Origin: Acidipila rosea
GTDB taxonomy: Bacteria; Acidobacteriota; Terriglobia; Terriglobales; Acidobacteriaceae
NCBI RefSeq assembly: GCF_004339725.1
Contig: NZ_SMGK01000002.1
Location: 682,001-746,000, forward strand
DNA length: 64,000 nucleotides
Direction: 5' to 3'
Shown: one piece after another, positions 8,326-17,331 of the stretch
Numbering within the stretch: position 1 is the first letter of the stretch
Layout of the letters: each line of letters starts with the position of its first letter
Made by a program: the position numbers and the translations under genes
Notes under the pieces: generated by a model
The model's database searches: none
What the model saw: the letters and a program-made list of their open reading frames with translations, nothing else
Told to the model about the DNA's origin: nothing

Positions 8326-9713
8326 GCAGACCCGAGCGCCGCATGTCTCAGCGGAGAGCCATGCGGCCGCACCGGCCCCCAGATGCGAAACTCCCCGCCC
8401 GCATGCATCATGCTCATCAGGTAGAGCATGCCGTCATAGTAGCGATTATGGCCCGACGGAATGGGCGTATTCCATAGCGCCTCGGTAAACAGCCGCGCCC
8501 GCGCGCGGTCCGTCGCCGCGAGGCCGGCCACCGCATTGGTGCCCACCAGCCCGGCCGGATGATCCTCATGCGTCAGCCCCGGCGTAGCTCCCAGCGGCTT
8601 CCCATCGAGCGTATACACGGGGCCGTAGTCGTTGATTCCCTGCCCGGCAAAGAAGCGCTGAATGCGATCGCTCAGATGCTGCTCCGAGTGGGCCTTGTGC
8701 CACCACGACCAGTCCACTGACCAGTTGCTCGCTACCCGCCATGCATCGTAGCCGAAGTCGCTCGACTGCGCGAAACGCGTGGTGTGCGGCGTGCCGTCGA
8801 AATTGGCATAGTCCGGCGCGAGGCCCGTCTCCGGGTTCGTCGTCTTCACAAAAAAAGCGCGGCTGACCGCTGCCGCACGCATCCAGAAAGCGCGATCTGC
8901 CTCCGGCCCCCAGCGCGCCCACAGCTCATAGAAGGCAGGCAGATGATACGAAGGATCAGTGAAGGGCTGCGGCATGATTCCTGGAACGAAGAGGATCATC
9001 GCATGTTCCTCATTCACCTCCGGCCCCACGCTTCGCGGTCCGAACTTTGTCGGCCCGGTCATCACCTTGCGGTGGCGCATCGCCGTCAGCAGCCGCTCAG
9101 CCTCGGCGTGATAGTCATAGATGCCGTGGCCGCCCGGCCAGCGGTTTCCCGCAAAGAGCAGCGCCATGGCAAAGTACTCCTCGCCATCGGGAGCGGGTGT
9201 CTCCGAGTTCGGACTGCCATCCGTCTTGCACGACCACGAGAAGTATCCATAGGAGGGATGCTTCGGGTCGCTCACATACATGTAGGTCTTCGCCCAGTTC
9301 CACAACGCATCGAACTCGGCTTTCCTGCCCAGCTGCACCGAGATCATCATGCCGTACGACATGCCCTCCGTGCGCACGTCGTGGTTAGCCCAGTCCGTCA
9401 GGTACATCAGCGGACCGTTCGCGTTGCGCCCTGCAGCAAACGCCACCGACTGTGTTTGCGGATCACCATGAAACAGCTGCGCATAGGCGGCATCGATCTT
9501 CGCGCGTACCTGTTTCGGCGAGTGGCCCGCCTCCGCGAAGAGATTGCGGTAGTGCCCTGTCGCATAAGCGCCCGCGCCATCGTCAGGCCGCACCTGCGCC
9601 TGCGCAGACGACCCGGCAAAGAGCAGACTCGCCGCCAATGCCACACACCACCCAACTGAAAAACTCTTCCTGACAAGCTGCAAACCTGGCCTCCTGGGCA
9701 ACATTGCGATCAT
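8319..9713 (-). CDS. GH8 family hydrolase, reducing-end xylose-releasing exo-oligoxylanase type
   Basis: Secreted glycoside hydrolase of about 464 residues. A signal peptide (LVRKSF, hydrophobic core, cut after SSAQA) precedes the GH8 barrel. The block DVRTEGMSYGMMISVQL carries the general acid E116. The general base is probably D323 in FGYDAWRV. DGEEYFAMAL and GYFSWSC are also typical of the Rex branch, which removes xylose from the reducing end of short xylo-oligosaccharides. I start at the ATG at 9713; the frame is open further upstream but overlaps the divergent hslR gene without any export signal. A second ATG at 9704 is possible. No other xylan gene lies nearby. Confidence 0.85.
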   Translation of the reverse strand: MIAMLPRRPGLQLVRKSFSVGWCVALAASLLFAGSSAQAQVRPDDGAGAYATGHYRNLFAEAGHSPKQVRAKIDAAYAQLFHGDPQTQSVAFAAGRNANGPLMYLTDWANHDVRTEGMSYGMMISVQLGRKAEFDALWNWAKTYMYVSDPKHPSYGYFSWSCKTDGSPNSETPAPDGEEYFAMALLFAGNRWPGGHGIYDYHAEAERLLTAMRHRKVMTGPTKFGPRSVGPEVNEEHAMILFVPGIMPQPFTDPSYHLPAFYELWARWGPEADRAFWMRAAAVSRAFFVKTTNPETGLAPDYANFDGTPHTTRFAQSSDFGYDAWRVASNWSVDWSWWHKAHSEQHLSDRIQRFFAGQGINDYGPVYTLDGKPLGATPGLTHEDHPAGLVGTNAVAGLAATDRARARLFTEALWNTPIPSGHNRYYDGMLYLMSMMHAGGEFRIWGPVRPHGSPLRHAALGSAQ

Positions 9714-9806
9714 TTCTGAGCCTGATGAAACTTGGCTCCGTGCTGTATCAGCATGGTAGAGGAACGCGCGTGCGGTAAAGTGCATCTTCTGTAAGAAAAT
9801 AGAAAG

Positions 9807-10187
9807 ATGGATCGCGTTAGGATGGATAAGTGGCTCTGGGCCGCCCGCTTTTTCAAGACACGGGCTCTGGCCGCGCGGGCCTGCGAGCTGGGCAGGATCA
9901 CATGCAATGGTCAACCGGCCAAGGCTGCGCGCGAAGTCCACGCCGGCGAACTGCTGCACATCAAAAATGACGGCGCCGAATTTGAGGTGAAGGTCGTCAC
10001 CCTCAGCGACATCCGCGGGCCGGCAACCGTAGCGCAGGCGCTCTACCTTGAGACGGAGGCCAGCAAAGAGCTGCGCCAGAAGCTGGCGGCGGAACGAAAA
10101 GCGACCCCGCACTTTGAAGCAGCGCGCGAAGGCAAACCCTCCAAGCGCGACCGGCGAGAGCTGGCCCGGCTGCGCGGCCGAATCTGA
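9807..10187 (+). CDS. hslR: S4-domain RNA-binding protein, Hsp15-like
   Basis: Small RNA-binding protein of the Hsp15 family, which rescues stalled 50S subunits that carry peptidyl-tRNA. The S4 domain starts at the N-terminus (MDKWLWAARFFKTRALAARA, then GRITCNGQPAK). The C-terminal third is basic (KPSKRDRRELARLRGRI). It has 126 residues, the usual length. A second ATG six codons in (9822) is an alternative start. The gene ends four bases before the convergent permease stop. Confidence 0.88.
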   Translation: MDRVRMDKWLWAARFFKTRALAARACELGRITCNGQPAKAAREVHAGELLHIKNDGAEFEVKVVTLSDIRGPATVAQALYLETEASKELRQKLAAERKATPHFEAAREGKPSKRDRRELARLRGRI

Positions 10188-10191
10188 GCGC

Positions 10192-11310
10192 CTAGCCCAG
10201 GCGACGACGGAAGAGCCTGCCGGCCACAATCAGGGTCACGATGCCGATAACAATCAGCGGCCAGTACTGCCCCCACAGCAAAGAGACGCCCGCGCCCTCC
10301 AGAAAGCAGCGCCGCAGAATCACCAGGAAGTAGCGCAGCGGATCGATCAGCGTGATGTACTGCACCGCCTGCGGCATGTTGGCAATCGGCGTCGCGAAGC
10401 CGGAGAGAACAATCGCCGGCACCATGAACAGGAAGACGCCCAGTAGCCCCTGCTGCTGCGTGACGGCGAGGGACGAGATCATCAGCCCCACACCGACCGT
10501 CGACAGAAGAAAGAAAAGCAGTCCAAGATAGAGCGCGAAAAAGCTGCCGGTGAAGGGCACCTGGAACCAGTAGATGGCGATGAAGATGATCAGTGAGCCT
10601 TCGGCGGAGCCGACCAGGAAGCCCGGCAACATCTTGCCGAGCAGAATTTCGCTGGGGCGCATGGGCGTAACCAGAAGCTGATCGAAGGTTCCCATCTCCC
10701 GCTCGCGCGCGACCGAGAGACCTGTCGTCAGCATGCTCACCAGCAACGCAAGAATGCCGCAGATGCCCGGCACGATAAACCATCGTGATTCGAGATTGGA
10801 GTTGAACCAGGCCCGATCGAGAAGAATCGTGGAGCCTGCCTTCTTCTTACGCAGCGAGGCTTCGACATCGTTGAACTTCATCACAATGGATTGCGCATAG
10901 CCAATCGCAAGGCCCGCCGTATTCGAATCTCTCCCATCGAAGATCAGTTGCACATGGGCGGTGCTGCCCCGCTGGAGATCTGCAGAGAAGTCGGAGCCGA
11001 TATCCATCGCCATCAGCGCAGACTCGTCATCGATTGCCCGCTGCAGATCCCGCTGGCTATGCACCATCCGTAGCAGCTCAAAGCTCGGAGAGCCGGTGAA
11101 GCGCGCAATGAACTCACGCGAAAGCTGCCCCTGATCCTGGTTATAGACGACAAAAGGAACATGCTTGAGATCAAAGGTCGCAGCATAGCCAAACACCAGA
11201 AGCTGGATCAGCGGTGGCCCAATCAAGACGGCGCGACTGGCCGGATCGCGCAGCAAAGCGAGGAGCTCCTTCCTCGCGAGGGCAAAAATGCGCAGCAATA
11301 TCAGCCGCAT
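10192..11310 (-). CDS. ABC-2 type export permease (YbhR-like), second of pair
   Basis: Inner-membrane permease of 372 residues with the ABC-2 layout: one N-terminal membrane helix (LLALLRDPASRAVLIGPPLIQ region), a large extracytoplasmic domain to about residue 175, then five membrane segments. The conserved AREREMGTFDQLLVTPMRPSEIL motif lies around residue 210. It is the last gene of the five-gene exporter operon; its ATG shares one base with the stop of the preceding permease gene (11310). It probably forms a heterodimer with that permease. Confidence 0.9.
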   Translation of the reverse strand: MRLILLRIFALARKELLALLRDPASRAVLIGPPLIQLLVFGYAATFDLKHVPFVVYNQDQGQLSREFIARFTGSPSFELLRMVHSQRDLQRAIDDESALMAMDIGSDFSADLQRGSTAHVQLIFDGRDSNTAGLAIGYAQSIVMKFNDVEASLRKKKAGSTILLDRAWFNSNLESRWFIVPGICGILALLVSMLTTGLSVAREREMGTFDQLLVTPMRPSEILLGKMLPGFLVGSAEGSLIIFIAIYWFQVPFTGSFFALYLGLLFFLLSTVGVGLMISSLAVTQQQGLLGVFLFMVPAIVLSGFATPIANMPQAVQYITLIDPLRYFLVILRRCFLEGAGVSLLWGQYWPLIVIGIVTLIVAGRLFRRRLG

Positions 11311-12425
11311 CAGTCGAGCCTCTTGCGAAAGAGGAGCAGCGCGATGCTCAGGAAGAACGTGCAGAGAATGGCCATGCCGAGACTGTTGGGCAGAATCACC
11401 GGCCAGACATCGCCAGCCAGAAACAGGCTCTGCAGAATCGTCACGTAATAACGGGCCGCAACAATGTGAGTCAGCACCCGGATGATCGGCGGCATCGAAC
11501 GGATATCAAACAGAAAGCCGGAGAGAATAAACGCCGGCAGAAAGGTAGTGACGATCGCCACCATTGCCGCGACAAACTGGTTGCGCGTCAGCACGGAGAT
11601 CACCAGCCCCATGCCGAGCGCGGTCAGCAGAAACAGCGCAGTAGTGCCGAGCAGCAGCAGCAGCGATCCACGCAGCGGCACGCCAAACAGGAAGACCGCC
11701 ATCAACGTGGAGAGTGTCACCCCGCCCATGCCCATCACGAAGTACGGCACCAGCTTGCCGAGCAGAATCTCGACCTTGCTCACCGGCGTCACCATGATTC
11801 CCTCCATGGTGCCGCGCTCCCACTCGCGCGCTACGACCAGCGCCGTGAGCAGCGCGCCGATCAGGGTCATGATGATTGCGATGAGCCCGGGGATGAGGTA
11901 GTCGCGACTGCGCAGCGCCGGGTTAAACCACACCCTCACATCCGCAACGACAGGAGCCGCCAAATGCACCCCCTGCCCGGTCGCTTCCTGTTGCAGCCAA
12001 AGCAGCCATGTGCCGTTGATGTAGTTCTCGATGATGCGCGCCTGGTTGGCATTGACGCCGTTCACCGCGAGCTGAATTGGCGCAGCTCCTGAGCTCAAAG
12101 TCAGCCGGGTAAAGTCGCTGCGCAGCCAGAGCATCGCGTCCACATCGCCGCGCATGATGGCCTGCTCCGCCTCAGCGCGCGAGAGATAGCGTCGCGGACG
12201 AAACCATGGCGAGCGCTCCAGCTCCGCGAGGAACGAGGCCGTCAGCTGTGTGGGATGGTCGACAACCTCCGCAATCGCGATGCGGCGCGCATCGAGCGAA
12301 ACGCCATAGCCGAAAATCAGCAGCAGGAACACAGGCAGCACGAATGCGATCGCAATGCTCGAAGGGTCGCGGATGATTTCCAGGACCTCTTTGCGCATCA
12401 ACGCCTTCAGCCGCACCCACTTCAC
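11310..12425 (-). CDS. ABC-2 type export permease (YbhS-like), first of pair
   Basis: Paralogue of the downstream permease with the same topology: N-terminal helix (SSIAIAFVLPVFLLLIFGYG), periplasmic domain and C-terminal membrane bundle. It carries the AREWERGTMEGIMVTPVSK motif that contacts the ATPase. It overlaps the ATPase stop by four bases (ATGA at 12422-12425) and the next permease by one base, so the three inner-membrane parts are translated as a coupled unit. Exporters of this class (YbhFSR with YbhG) move drugs or other amphipathic compounds; the substrate here is unknown. Confidence 0.9.
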   Translation of the reverse strand: MKWVRLKALMRKEVLEIIRDPSSIAIAFVLPVFLLLIFGYGVSLDARRIAIAEVVDHPTQLTASFLAELERSPWFRPRRYLSRAEAEQAIMRGDVDAMLWLRSDFTRLTLSSGAAPIQLAVNGVNANQARIIENYINGTWLLWLQQEATGQGVHLAAPVVADVRVWFNPALRSRDYLIPGLIAIIMTLIGALLTALVVAREWERGTMEGIMVTPVSKVEILLGKLVPYFVMGMGGVTLSTLMAVFLFGVPLRGSLLLLLGTTALFLLTALGMGLVISVLTRNQFVAAMVAIVTTFLPAFILSGFLFDIRSMPPIIRVLTHIVAARYYVTILQSLFLAGDVWPVILPNSLGMAILCTFFLSIALLLFRKRLD

Positions 12426-14155
12426 GATGCTCTCCGGCTGCTCTGCTCGTGTTCCTCGATCAGCGCAATGAATGCATCTTCCATGCTTGGCGTGGGCAGG
12501 TCGGGGCGGCGCACTCTTTCCTTGATCTCGGCCGGCGTTCCTTGCGCAAGCACCTCGCCCAGCGACATCAGCACCAGCCGGTCGCAGTACTCCGCCTCCT
12601 CCATAAAGTGTGTTGTCACAAGGCAGGTCGTTCCGCTCTCCGCCAGCGAATTGACGCGCGCCCAGAATTCACGGCGAGCCAATGGATCAACGCCCGACGT
12701 AGGCTCGTCGAGAAAAAGAATGCTGGGCTCATGCATCAGCGCGCACGCCAGCGCAAGACGCTGCTTGTAGCCCAGAGGTAGACTTCCGGCGTTCATGGTT
12801 GCATATCGTTTCAGCTCCAGCTCCTCGAGTGCCCACGCAATGCGAAGCTTTCTACGTTCACTGGCAAGACCATAGGCCGAGGCAAAGAAGGAGAGGTTCT
12901 GCTGTACGCTCAGCGCTCCATACAGTGAAAACTTCTGCGAGACATAGCCGATCTTCGCGCGCCCTGCGGCGGTTGCCTTCCGCAGATCAACCTTTGCGAT
13001 GCACAGTGACCCTGACGATGCAGGCAACAGTCCGCAGAGCATCCGAAAGGTTGTCGACTTGCCCGCGCCGTTAGCGCCCAGCAGTCCGAAGATCTCTCCG
13101 CGCCGCACTGAGAAACTGACATCCTTCACCGCCGCGAAACTGCCGAAGTACCGATAGAGATCCTTGACTTCGACCATCACCTCATCTGCATCAGCCGCCT
13201 GCGCATGTGGCGACAACGGGGCGCGACTGCGCGGGCCACGGCTGAAGAGCAGCCCGACAAAAGCATCCTCCAGGCGCGAGGGAATAACCTCAGGAGTGCC
13301 CAGCGCAGCCAGTTCTCCTTCAAGCACGGGCGCTTCAGCCTTCTGCATTACGATGCGCAGCCCGTCCCCTTGAATCGCTGCATCCACTACGGCCGGCAAC
13401 TGCGCAAGTTGCGCCTGTAGATGGCGCAAGGATGCGGCGGCAGCCCGCAGACGAAATGCATGCCCTGCAAAACGCGAGGCAAGTTCCGCAGGACTTCCCT
13501 GCGCGAGAATCTCTCCCTCATGCAGCAGAAGCACATGATCACAACGCTCCGCCTCGTCCATGTAGGCGGTGCTCAGCAGAACTGTGACCTTTTCGCTGAC
13601 CACCTGTCGATGAATGATGCTCCACAGCTCCCGCCGCGAAATCGGATCGACACCCACGCTGGCCTCATCGAGCAGTAGCAGTTCGGGCGGATGGATAAGC
13701 GTGCAGGCCAGTCCCAGCTTCTGCTTCATGCCGCCGGAGAGCTGCCCTGCCTGCCGCTTGCGAAATGGCCCGAGGGCAGTCATCGTAAGCAGCTCGGCAT
13801 AGCGGCTCTCTCGCGTTGCTGCCGGCATGTTGTGCAGGCTGGCAAACAGTTCAAGATTTTCCTCGACGGTCAGGTCCTCATAGAGACCGAAGCGTTGCGG
13901 CATATACCCGATCCTGCTTTGCAGAGCCAGCGCCTGCTGCGGCAGAGTGTGTCCCAACACGCAAACCTGTCCAGCGTCCGCAGTGAGAATCCCGGCCAGC
14001 AGCCGCAGCAGCGTGGTCTTGCCCGCGCCATCCGGGCCGATCAGCGCCGTCATCGTTCCTGCAGCGAGAGTCAGCGATATATCGCGAAGCGCAACCCGCC
14101 GCAATTCCCCTTTGCCAAAGGTCTTGCTGAGATTGCTGACCACAATCGCATCCAT
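12422..14155 (-). CDS. Dual ATP-binding protein of ABC-2 exporter (YbhF-like)
   Basis: Two full nucleotide-binding domains in one 577-residue chain. Domain 1 has Walker A GPDGAGKTT, signature LSGGMKQKLGLA and Walker B LLLDEASVGVD. Domain 2 has GANGAGKST, a looser signature region (LPLGYKQRLALA in place of LSGG) and LFLDEPTSGVDP. The degenerate second signature suggests asymmetric ATP hydrolysis, as in other fused exporters (inference). I start at the ATG at 14155, one base after the HlyD stop, with AAGGA five bases upstream; the frame is open 36 bases further. It powers the two permeases downstream. Confidence 0.9.
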   Translation of the reverse strand: MDAIVVSNLSKTFGKGELRRVALRDISLTLAAGTMTALIGPDGAGKTTLLRLLAGILTADAGQVCVLGHTLPQQALALQSRIGYMPQRFGLYEDLTVEENLELFASLHNMPAATRESRYAELLTMTALGPFRKRQAGQLSGGMKQKLGLACTLIHPPELLLLDEASVGVDPISRRELWSIIHRQVVSEKVTVLLSTAYMDEAERCDHVLLLHEGEILAQGSPAELASRFAGHAFRLRAAAASLRHLQAQLAQLPAVVDAAIQGDGLRIVMQKAEAPVLEGELAALGTPEVIPSRLEDAFVGLLFSRGPRSRAPLSPHAQAADADEVMVEVKDLYRYFGSFAAVKDVSFSVRRGEIFGLLGANGAGKSTTFRMLCGLLPASSGSLCIAKVDLRKATAAGRAKIGYVSQKFSLYGALSVQQNLSFFASAYGLASERRKLRIAWALEELELKRYATMNAGSLPLGYKQRLALACALMHEPSILFLDEPTSGVDPLARREFWARVNSLAESGTTCLVTTHFMEEAEYCDRLVLMSLGEVLAQGTPAEIKERVRRPDLPTPSMEDAFIALIEEHEQSSRRAS

Positions 14156-14156
14156 G

Positions 14157-15245
14157 TCAGTCCTTCTCACACGGATGCGGGTCGATTGCATGAGCGGGAT
14201 TATCTACGATCGGGATGACAACGGTAGCCGGCATGCCCAGGCGCAGCCGATGGTCAGGATTGCAGGCGTAGACGCGCACGCGATAGACAAGCTGCGAGCG
14301 CAGCTGCGTTGTCTCCACATTTTTCGGCGTGAACTCGGAGACAGGTGAGATGAAGCCGATCCAGCCCATAAAGCGCTGCCCCGGAAAACTATCCGACTCT
14401 ACCCATGCGCGCATCCCCAGTGCAACTCGGCCCATCTCCGGCTCGGGCAGGTACGCACGCACCCACACTGGATTATCCAGAGCAAGGGTGAGCACCGGAG
14501 CCTGCGGCGTCACCATATCGCCGGGCTCGAGGATGCGATTCTGGATGACGCCGTCTGCGGGAGCATAGAGCTGCGTATCCGCCAGCTCCTTTGCTGCAAG
14601 CGCCAGCGTCGCCTTGTCTGCCTGCAGCGTCGCCTGCGCGGCGGCGATATCTTCGCGTCGCGGCCCGATCACCGCCAACTGCAGCGCCTGCTCCCTGGCG
14701 GCAAGCACCTGCTTCTTTGCGTTCACGCTCGCCTGCTGCGCCAGATATGCGCGCTGCGCATCATCGCGCAGCTGCAGCGACACATACTGCTGCCTGGCCA
14801 GAGTCTGCTGCCGTCGATAGAGCAGCTCCGCATTGACGAGGTCGGCCTGCGCCGCCGTAACGTCTGCCTCTGCCGCCGCTACGTTGGCTCGCGCCTCTGC
14901 TATCTCTTCCGGACGGCTGCCGGCCAGCAAGCGCGCAACCACCTGCTGTTGTGCGGCAACGTTGGCCTGACTCCTCGTGACCGCGTCTGTGAAGCGTTGC
15001 CCTACGAGTTGCGCTACCAGCTGCCCCGCTCGTATCTTGCTGCCCTCATCCACCAATATTTTGTCGATACGCTCACTATCGTTGAAGGCCAGCTGCACCT
15101 GACGGATGTCCACATTGCCGTACAACGTAATGCTGGTGACAGCATGGCGCCGTCCGCGAAACGAGAGCACTCCATAGCTGCCGCCCGCGACCAGCAGGAC
15201 CACCAGCAGGAGCAGGATGATGCGCTTTTTCTTGACCGAAAGCAT
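14157..15245 (-). CDS. HlyD/EmrA-type periplasmic adaptor of ABC-2 exporter (YbhG-like)
   Basis: Membrane-fusion protein that links the inner-membrane ABC-2 complex to the TolC channel. A single N-terminal membrane anchor (IILLLLVVLLVAGGSYGVL) is followed by a split lipoyl domain (VDEGSKIRAGQLVAQL near residue 65 and YAPADGVIQNRILEPGDMV near residue 230). A long Ala/Gln-rich coiled coil of about 120 residues lies between them. The barrel domain contains VWVRAYLPEPEMG. Length 362. It sits between the tolC and ATPase genes in the operon. Confidence 0.9.
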   Translation of the reverse strand: MLSVKKKRIILLLLVVLLVAGGSYGVLSFRGRRHAVTSITLYGNVDIRQVQLAFNDSERIDKILVDEGSKIRAGQLVAQLVGQRFTDAVTRSQANVAAQQQVVARLLAGSRPEEIAEARANVAAAEADVTAAQADLVNAELLYRRQQTLARQQYVSLQLRDDAQRAYLAQQASVNAKKQVLAAREQALQLAVIGPRREDIAAAQATLQADKATLALAAKELADTQLYAPADGVIQNRILEPGDMVTPQAPVLTLALDNPVWVRAYLPEPEMGRVALGMRAWVESDSFPGQRFMGWIGFISPVSEFTPKNVETTQLRSQLVYRVRVYACNPDHRLRLGMPATVVIPIVDNPAHAIDPHPCEKD

Positions 15246-15283
15246 TTCTACTCTTCTCCGAAGATGCAGCCTGTCCAGGTACG

Positions 15284-16627
15284 TTAAGGAGCTTTATCCA
15301 GCAGGTCATTGAGTGCATCGATATCCGCCGGCGTCAACACACCTGCAGCCGCCTTCAGTTGGGTTCTCGCCACCAGCTGCGTGTAGAGCGCCAGATAGTA
15401 GTTGCGCTGTGCAGACGCATAGGCCGTCGTGGCCGTCAGCAGATCGATGATCGAACGACTTCCGATCTCATAGCCCTTCCTCGTTCCCTCGAGCGACACT
15501 TTCGCAGAAGCTACCGCCTGCTGCGTGGCGTGGAACTGGGCTACGCTGTTTTGCAGATCGACGAAGGCGGTCTGTGTGTCCAGCTTGATCTGATCCTGCA
15601 GATTCATCAGGTTCGCATGACTCACGCGGGAGAGCGCCTCCGCCTGGTGAATCGCCGCACGCGTGCTGCCACCCTCATAAATCGGAATGGAAAGATTCAG
15701 CGAGCCGCCCACCTGGTTGATGGCGAGTGTCGGGAACAGGGTGCCCACAGCATGTTGTCCGATACCGCTCAGCGTCAGCGTTGGCCAATAGGCGCGCTTT
15801 GCAAACTGCACCTGTTGTTGCGATACATCGAGGTTTGCCTGCGCCTGCTGCAGGAGCGGCTGATTTTTGAGCGCAGCTGCAAGCCATGGCGTAAAGTCGT
15901 TCGGCTCCGGACCGTTCGCCTGCAGGGTGGTCACATCCTTCAGCATTCCTACGGGCGCGTGTGTCAGCCGCTCCAGCTGGCTCTTCGCCACGATCACCGC
16001 ATTCCTCGCGCCGATCAGGTCAGCCTTGGACGCATCCAGCTGCGCCTGAACCTCATCGACGGTGATGATGTCTCCCGTTCCTACCTTCAGGCTTGTTCTC
16101 GTCTGCTGGTCGATGCTCTTGAGCAGCTCCACCTGCTGCTCAGCCACACGCTCATTTGCCTGCGCCTGCAGCACGCTGAAGTAGGTCTGCGTAACCTCCA
16201 GCGCAATTAACTGCTCGGCATAGGCCAGCGCTGCCGTGCTCGACCGGATGCGGGTGTCGGACTGCTTCAACGCGGTGAATGCCTGCCCGTTGAAGATGGG
16301 CTCCGTCAGGCTCGCGCTGAAGGCATCGGAGTGATAACCGGTGGAGATCGACTGCGCGCCAAAGCCTGTGACAGAAGCAGTATTCATGCCGCCGCTCGCG
16401 GCTGCATTGATGTGCGGAAGCAGAGCTGCGCGCGCAAGCGGCCTGCCAGCCAGGTCTGCATCGAGCGCTGCGCGGGCCTGTGCAAGGATTGGCGAACTGG
16501 CAGCAGCCTGCTGGTAAGCCATCTGCAGATCCTCTGCCGCACATGAGCCGCTTAGCGCGACAAGTATCATCAACGCAACGAGACAGTCTGCCGCCAGGCA
16601 TCGCGTGCGTGAAATAGCTGAAAACAT
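15284..16627 (-). CDS. TolC-like outer-membrane efflux protein of ABC-2 exporter
   Basis: Outer-membrane channel, first gene of the exporter operon. A signal peptide (CLVALMILVALSGSCAA) precedes two outer-membrane-efflux repeats with alternating Ala/Gln-rich coiled coils; EPIFNGQAFTALKQSDTRI and LNLSIPIYEGGSTRAAIHQA mark the two membrane-strand regions. About 447 residues from the ATG at 16627; a TTG at 16636 would add three residues. The upstream 260-base gap holds two CRP-type palindromes, so the operon may be controlled by a CRP/FNR-family protein. Confidence 0.9.
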   Translation of the reverse strand: MFSAISRTRCLAADCLVALMILVALSGSCAAEDLQMAYQQAAASSPILAQARAALDADLAGRPLARAALLPHINAAASGGMNTASVTGFGAQSISTGYHSDAFSASLTEPIFNGQAFTALKQSDTRIRSSTAALAYAEQLIALEVTQTYFSVLQAQANERVAEQQVELLKSIDQQTRTSLKVGTGDIITVDEVQAQLDASKADLIGARNAVIVAKSQLERLTHAPVGMLKDVTTLQANGPEPNDFTPWLAAALKNQPLLQQAQANLDVSQQQVQFAKRAYWPTLTLSGIGQHAVGTLFPTLAINQVGGSLNLSIPIYEGGSTRAAIHQAEALSRVSHANLMNLQDQIKLDTQTAFVDLQNSVAQFHATQQAVASAKVSLEGTRKGYEIGSRSIIDLLTATTAYASAQRNYYLALYTQLVARTQLKAAAGVLTPADIDALNDLLDKAP

Positions 16628-16748
16628 TTTCGTCAAGCTACTTCGCCCCCGGCTCGTGACATTGCGTACCCTTCCTCAAGGGCTCGATGCCGTATCCGAC
16701 CCTCGCTGCTCGAAGAGCCAATTATCACGCCTTGCCCTTGCTTCGGCG

Positions 16749-16764
16749 TGTGATCAGTATCACA
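16749..16764. promoter_or_regulatory. Perfect CRP-type palindrome
   Basis: The bases tgtgatcagtatcaca match the E. coli CRP consensus TGTGA-N6-TCACA in all ten defined positions. The site is 122 bases upstream of the tolC start codon and 126 bases upstream of the osmC start codon, in the divergent gap. Which CRP/FNR-family protein binds it here is unknown. Confidence 0.65.
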
Positions 16765-16825
16765 TAGCAAGTCACGCACAGAGAGCATCGCTGCCGGTAG
16801 AAGCTCTGTGCGCGGCGATCACCTC

Positions 16826-16841
16826 CGTGACCCCGATCACA
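16826..16841. promoter_or_regulatory. Second CRP-type palindrome, one mismatch
   Basis: The bases cgtgaccccgatcaca fit TGTGA-N6-TCACA in nine of ten positions. The site centre is 77 bases from the perfect site and it ends 48 bases before the osmC start codon. Two such sites in one divergent gap support a real CRP/FNR-type control region. Confidence 0.5.
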
Positions 16842-16889
16842 GACCCCTTAGGCACTGACAGAAGAGAGTAATGAAATGGAGATCAGACC

Positions 16890-17315
16890 GTGATGCCCGA
16901 GACCCCGGCACGTATGCAATTCGCTGTAACGGCACGCCGCCTTGATGCCCACGGGAGTGTTGCCCATTGCAAATCTGCATCGGTCCCGCTCGACACGGAT
17001 CTGGCTGGCAGCGCCAACGCCTTTAATCCGGCAGAGCTCCTGCTCGCGGCGCTGGCTGCCTGCATGATCAAGGGAATCGAGCGTGTCGTGCCCATTCTCA
17101 AGTTCGAGCTGCGCGAAGTAGAGGTGCGGATCAATGGCATTCGGCAGGACGCGCCACCGCGCATGGAAAGCATCGACTACGAAATCATCGTAGACACAGA
17201 TGAGCCGGATCGCCGCCTGGAACTGCTGCACGACAACGTGACGAAATTCGGCACCGTCTTCAACACCGTGGCGCCCGGCTCCAAGCTGGCAGGCGTGCTC
17301 CGCCGCGCACGCTGA
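16890..17315 (+). CDS. OsmC family protein, lacks second conserved Cys
   Basis: Small alpha/beta protein of the OsmC/Ohr superfamily, whose typical members reduce organic hydroperoxides with a pair of Cys residues. The central helix motif FNPAELLLAALAACM provides C58. The usual second Cys is absent (region KFGTVFNTV), so classical peroxidase activity is doubtful. The frame opens with GTG at 16890, eight bases after GGAG; the next codon is ATG and is an alternative start. It is divergent from the exporter operon and follows the CRP-type sites. It lies next to the arsenic genes but is convergent with acr3. Confidence 0.85.
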   Translation: MMPETPARMQFAVTARRLDAHGSVAHCKSASVPLDTDLAGSANAFNPAELLLAALAACMIKGIERVVPILKFELREVEVRINGIRQDAPPRMESIDYEIIVDTDEPDRRLELLHDNVTKFGTVFNTVAPGSKLAGVLRRAR

Positions 17316-17325
17316 GACGCGGCGG
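17300..17325. terminator. Weak hairpin between osmC and acr3
   Basis: A perfect 8-base stem (ccgccgcg, 17300-17307, with 17318-17325) overlaps the osmC stop codon in the convergent gap. The T-tract is poor, so the call is tentative. Confidence 0.35.
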
Positions 17326-17331
17326 CATTCT

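Noticed and set aside
9714..10229. Upstream extension of the GH8 frame across hslR
   Set aside because: The extension carries no signal or domain and is antisense to the S4 protein; the signal peptide begins at the ATG at 9713.
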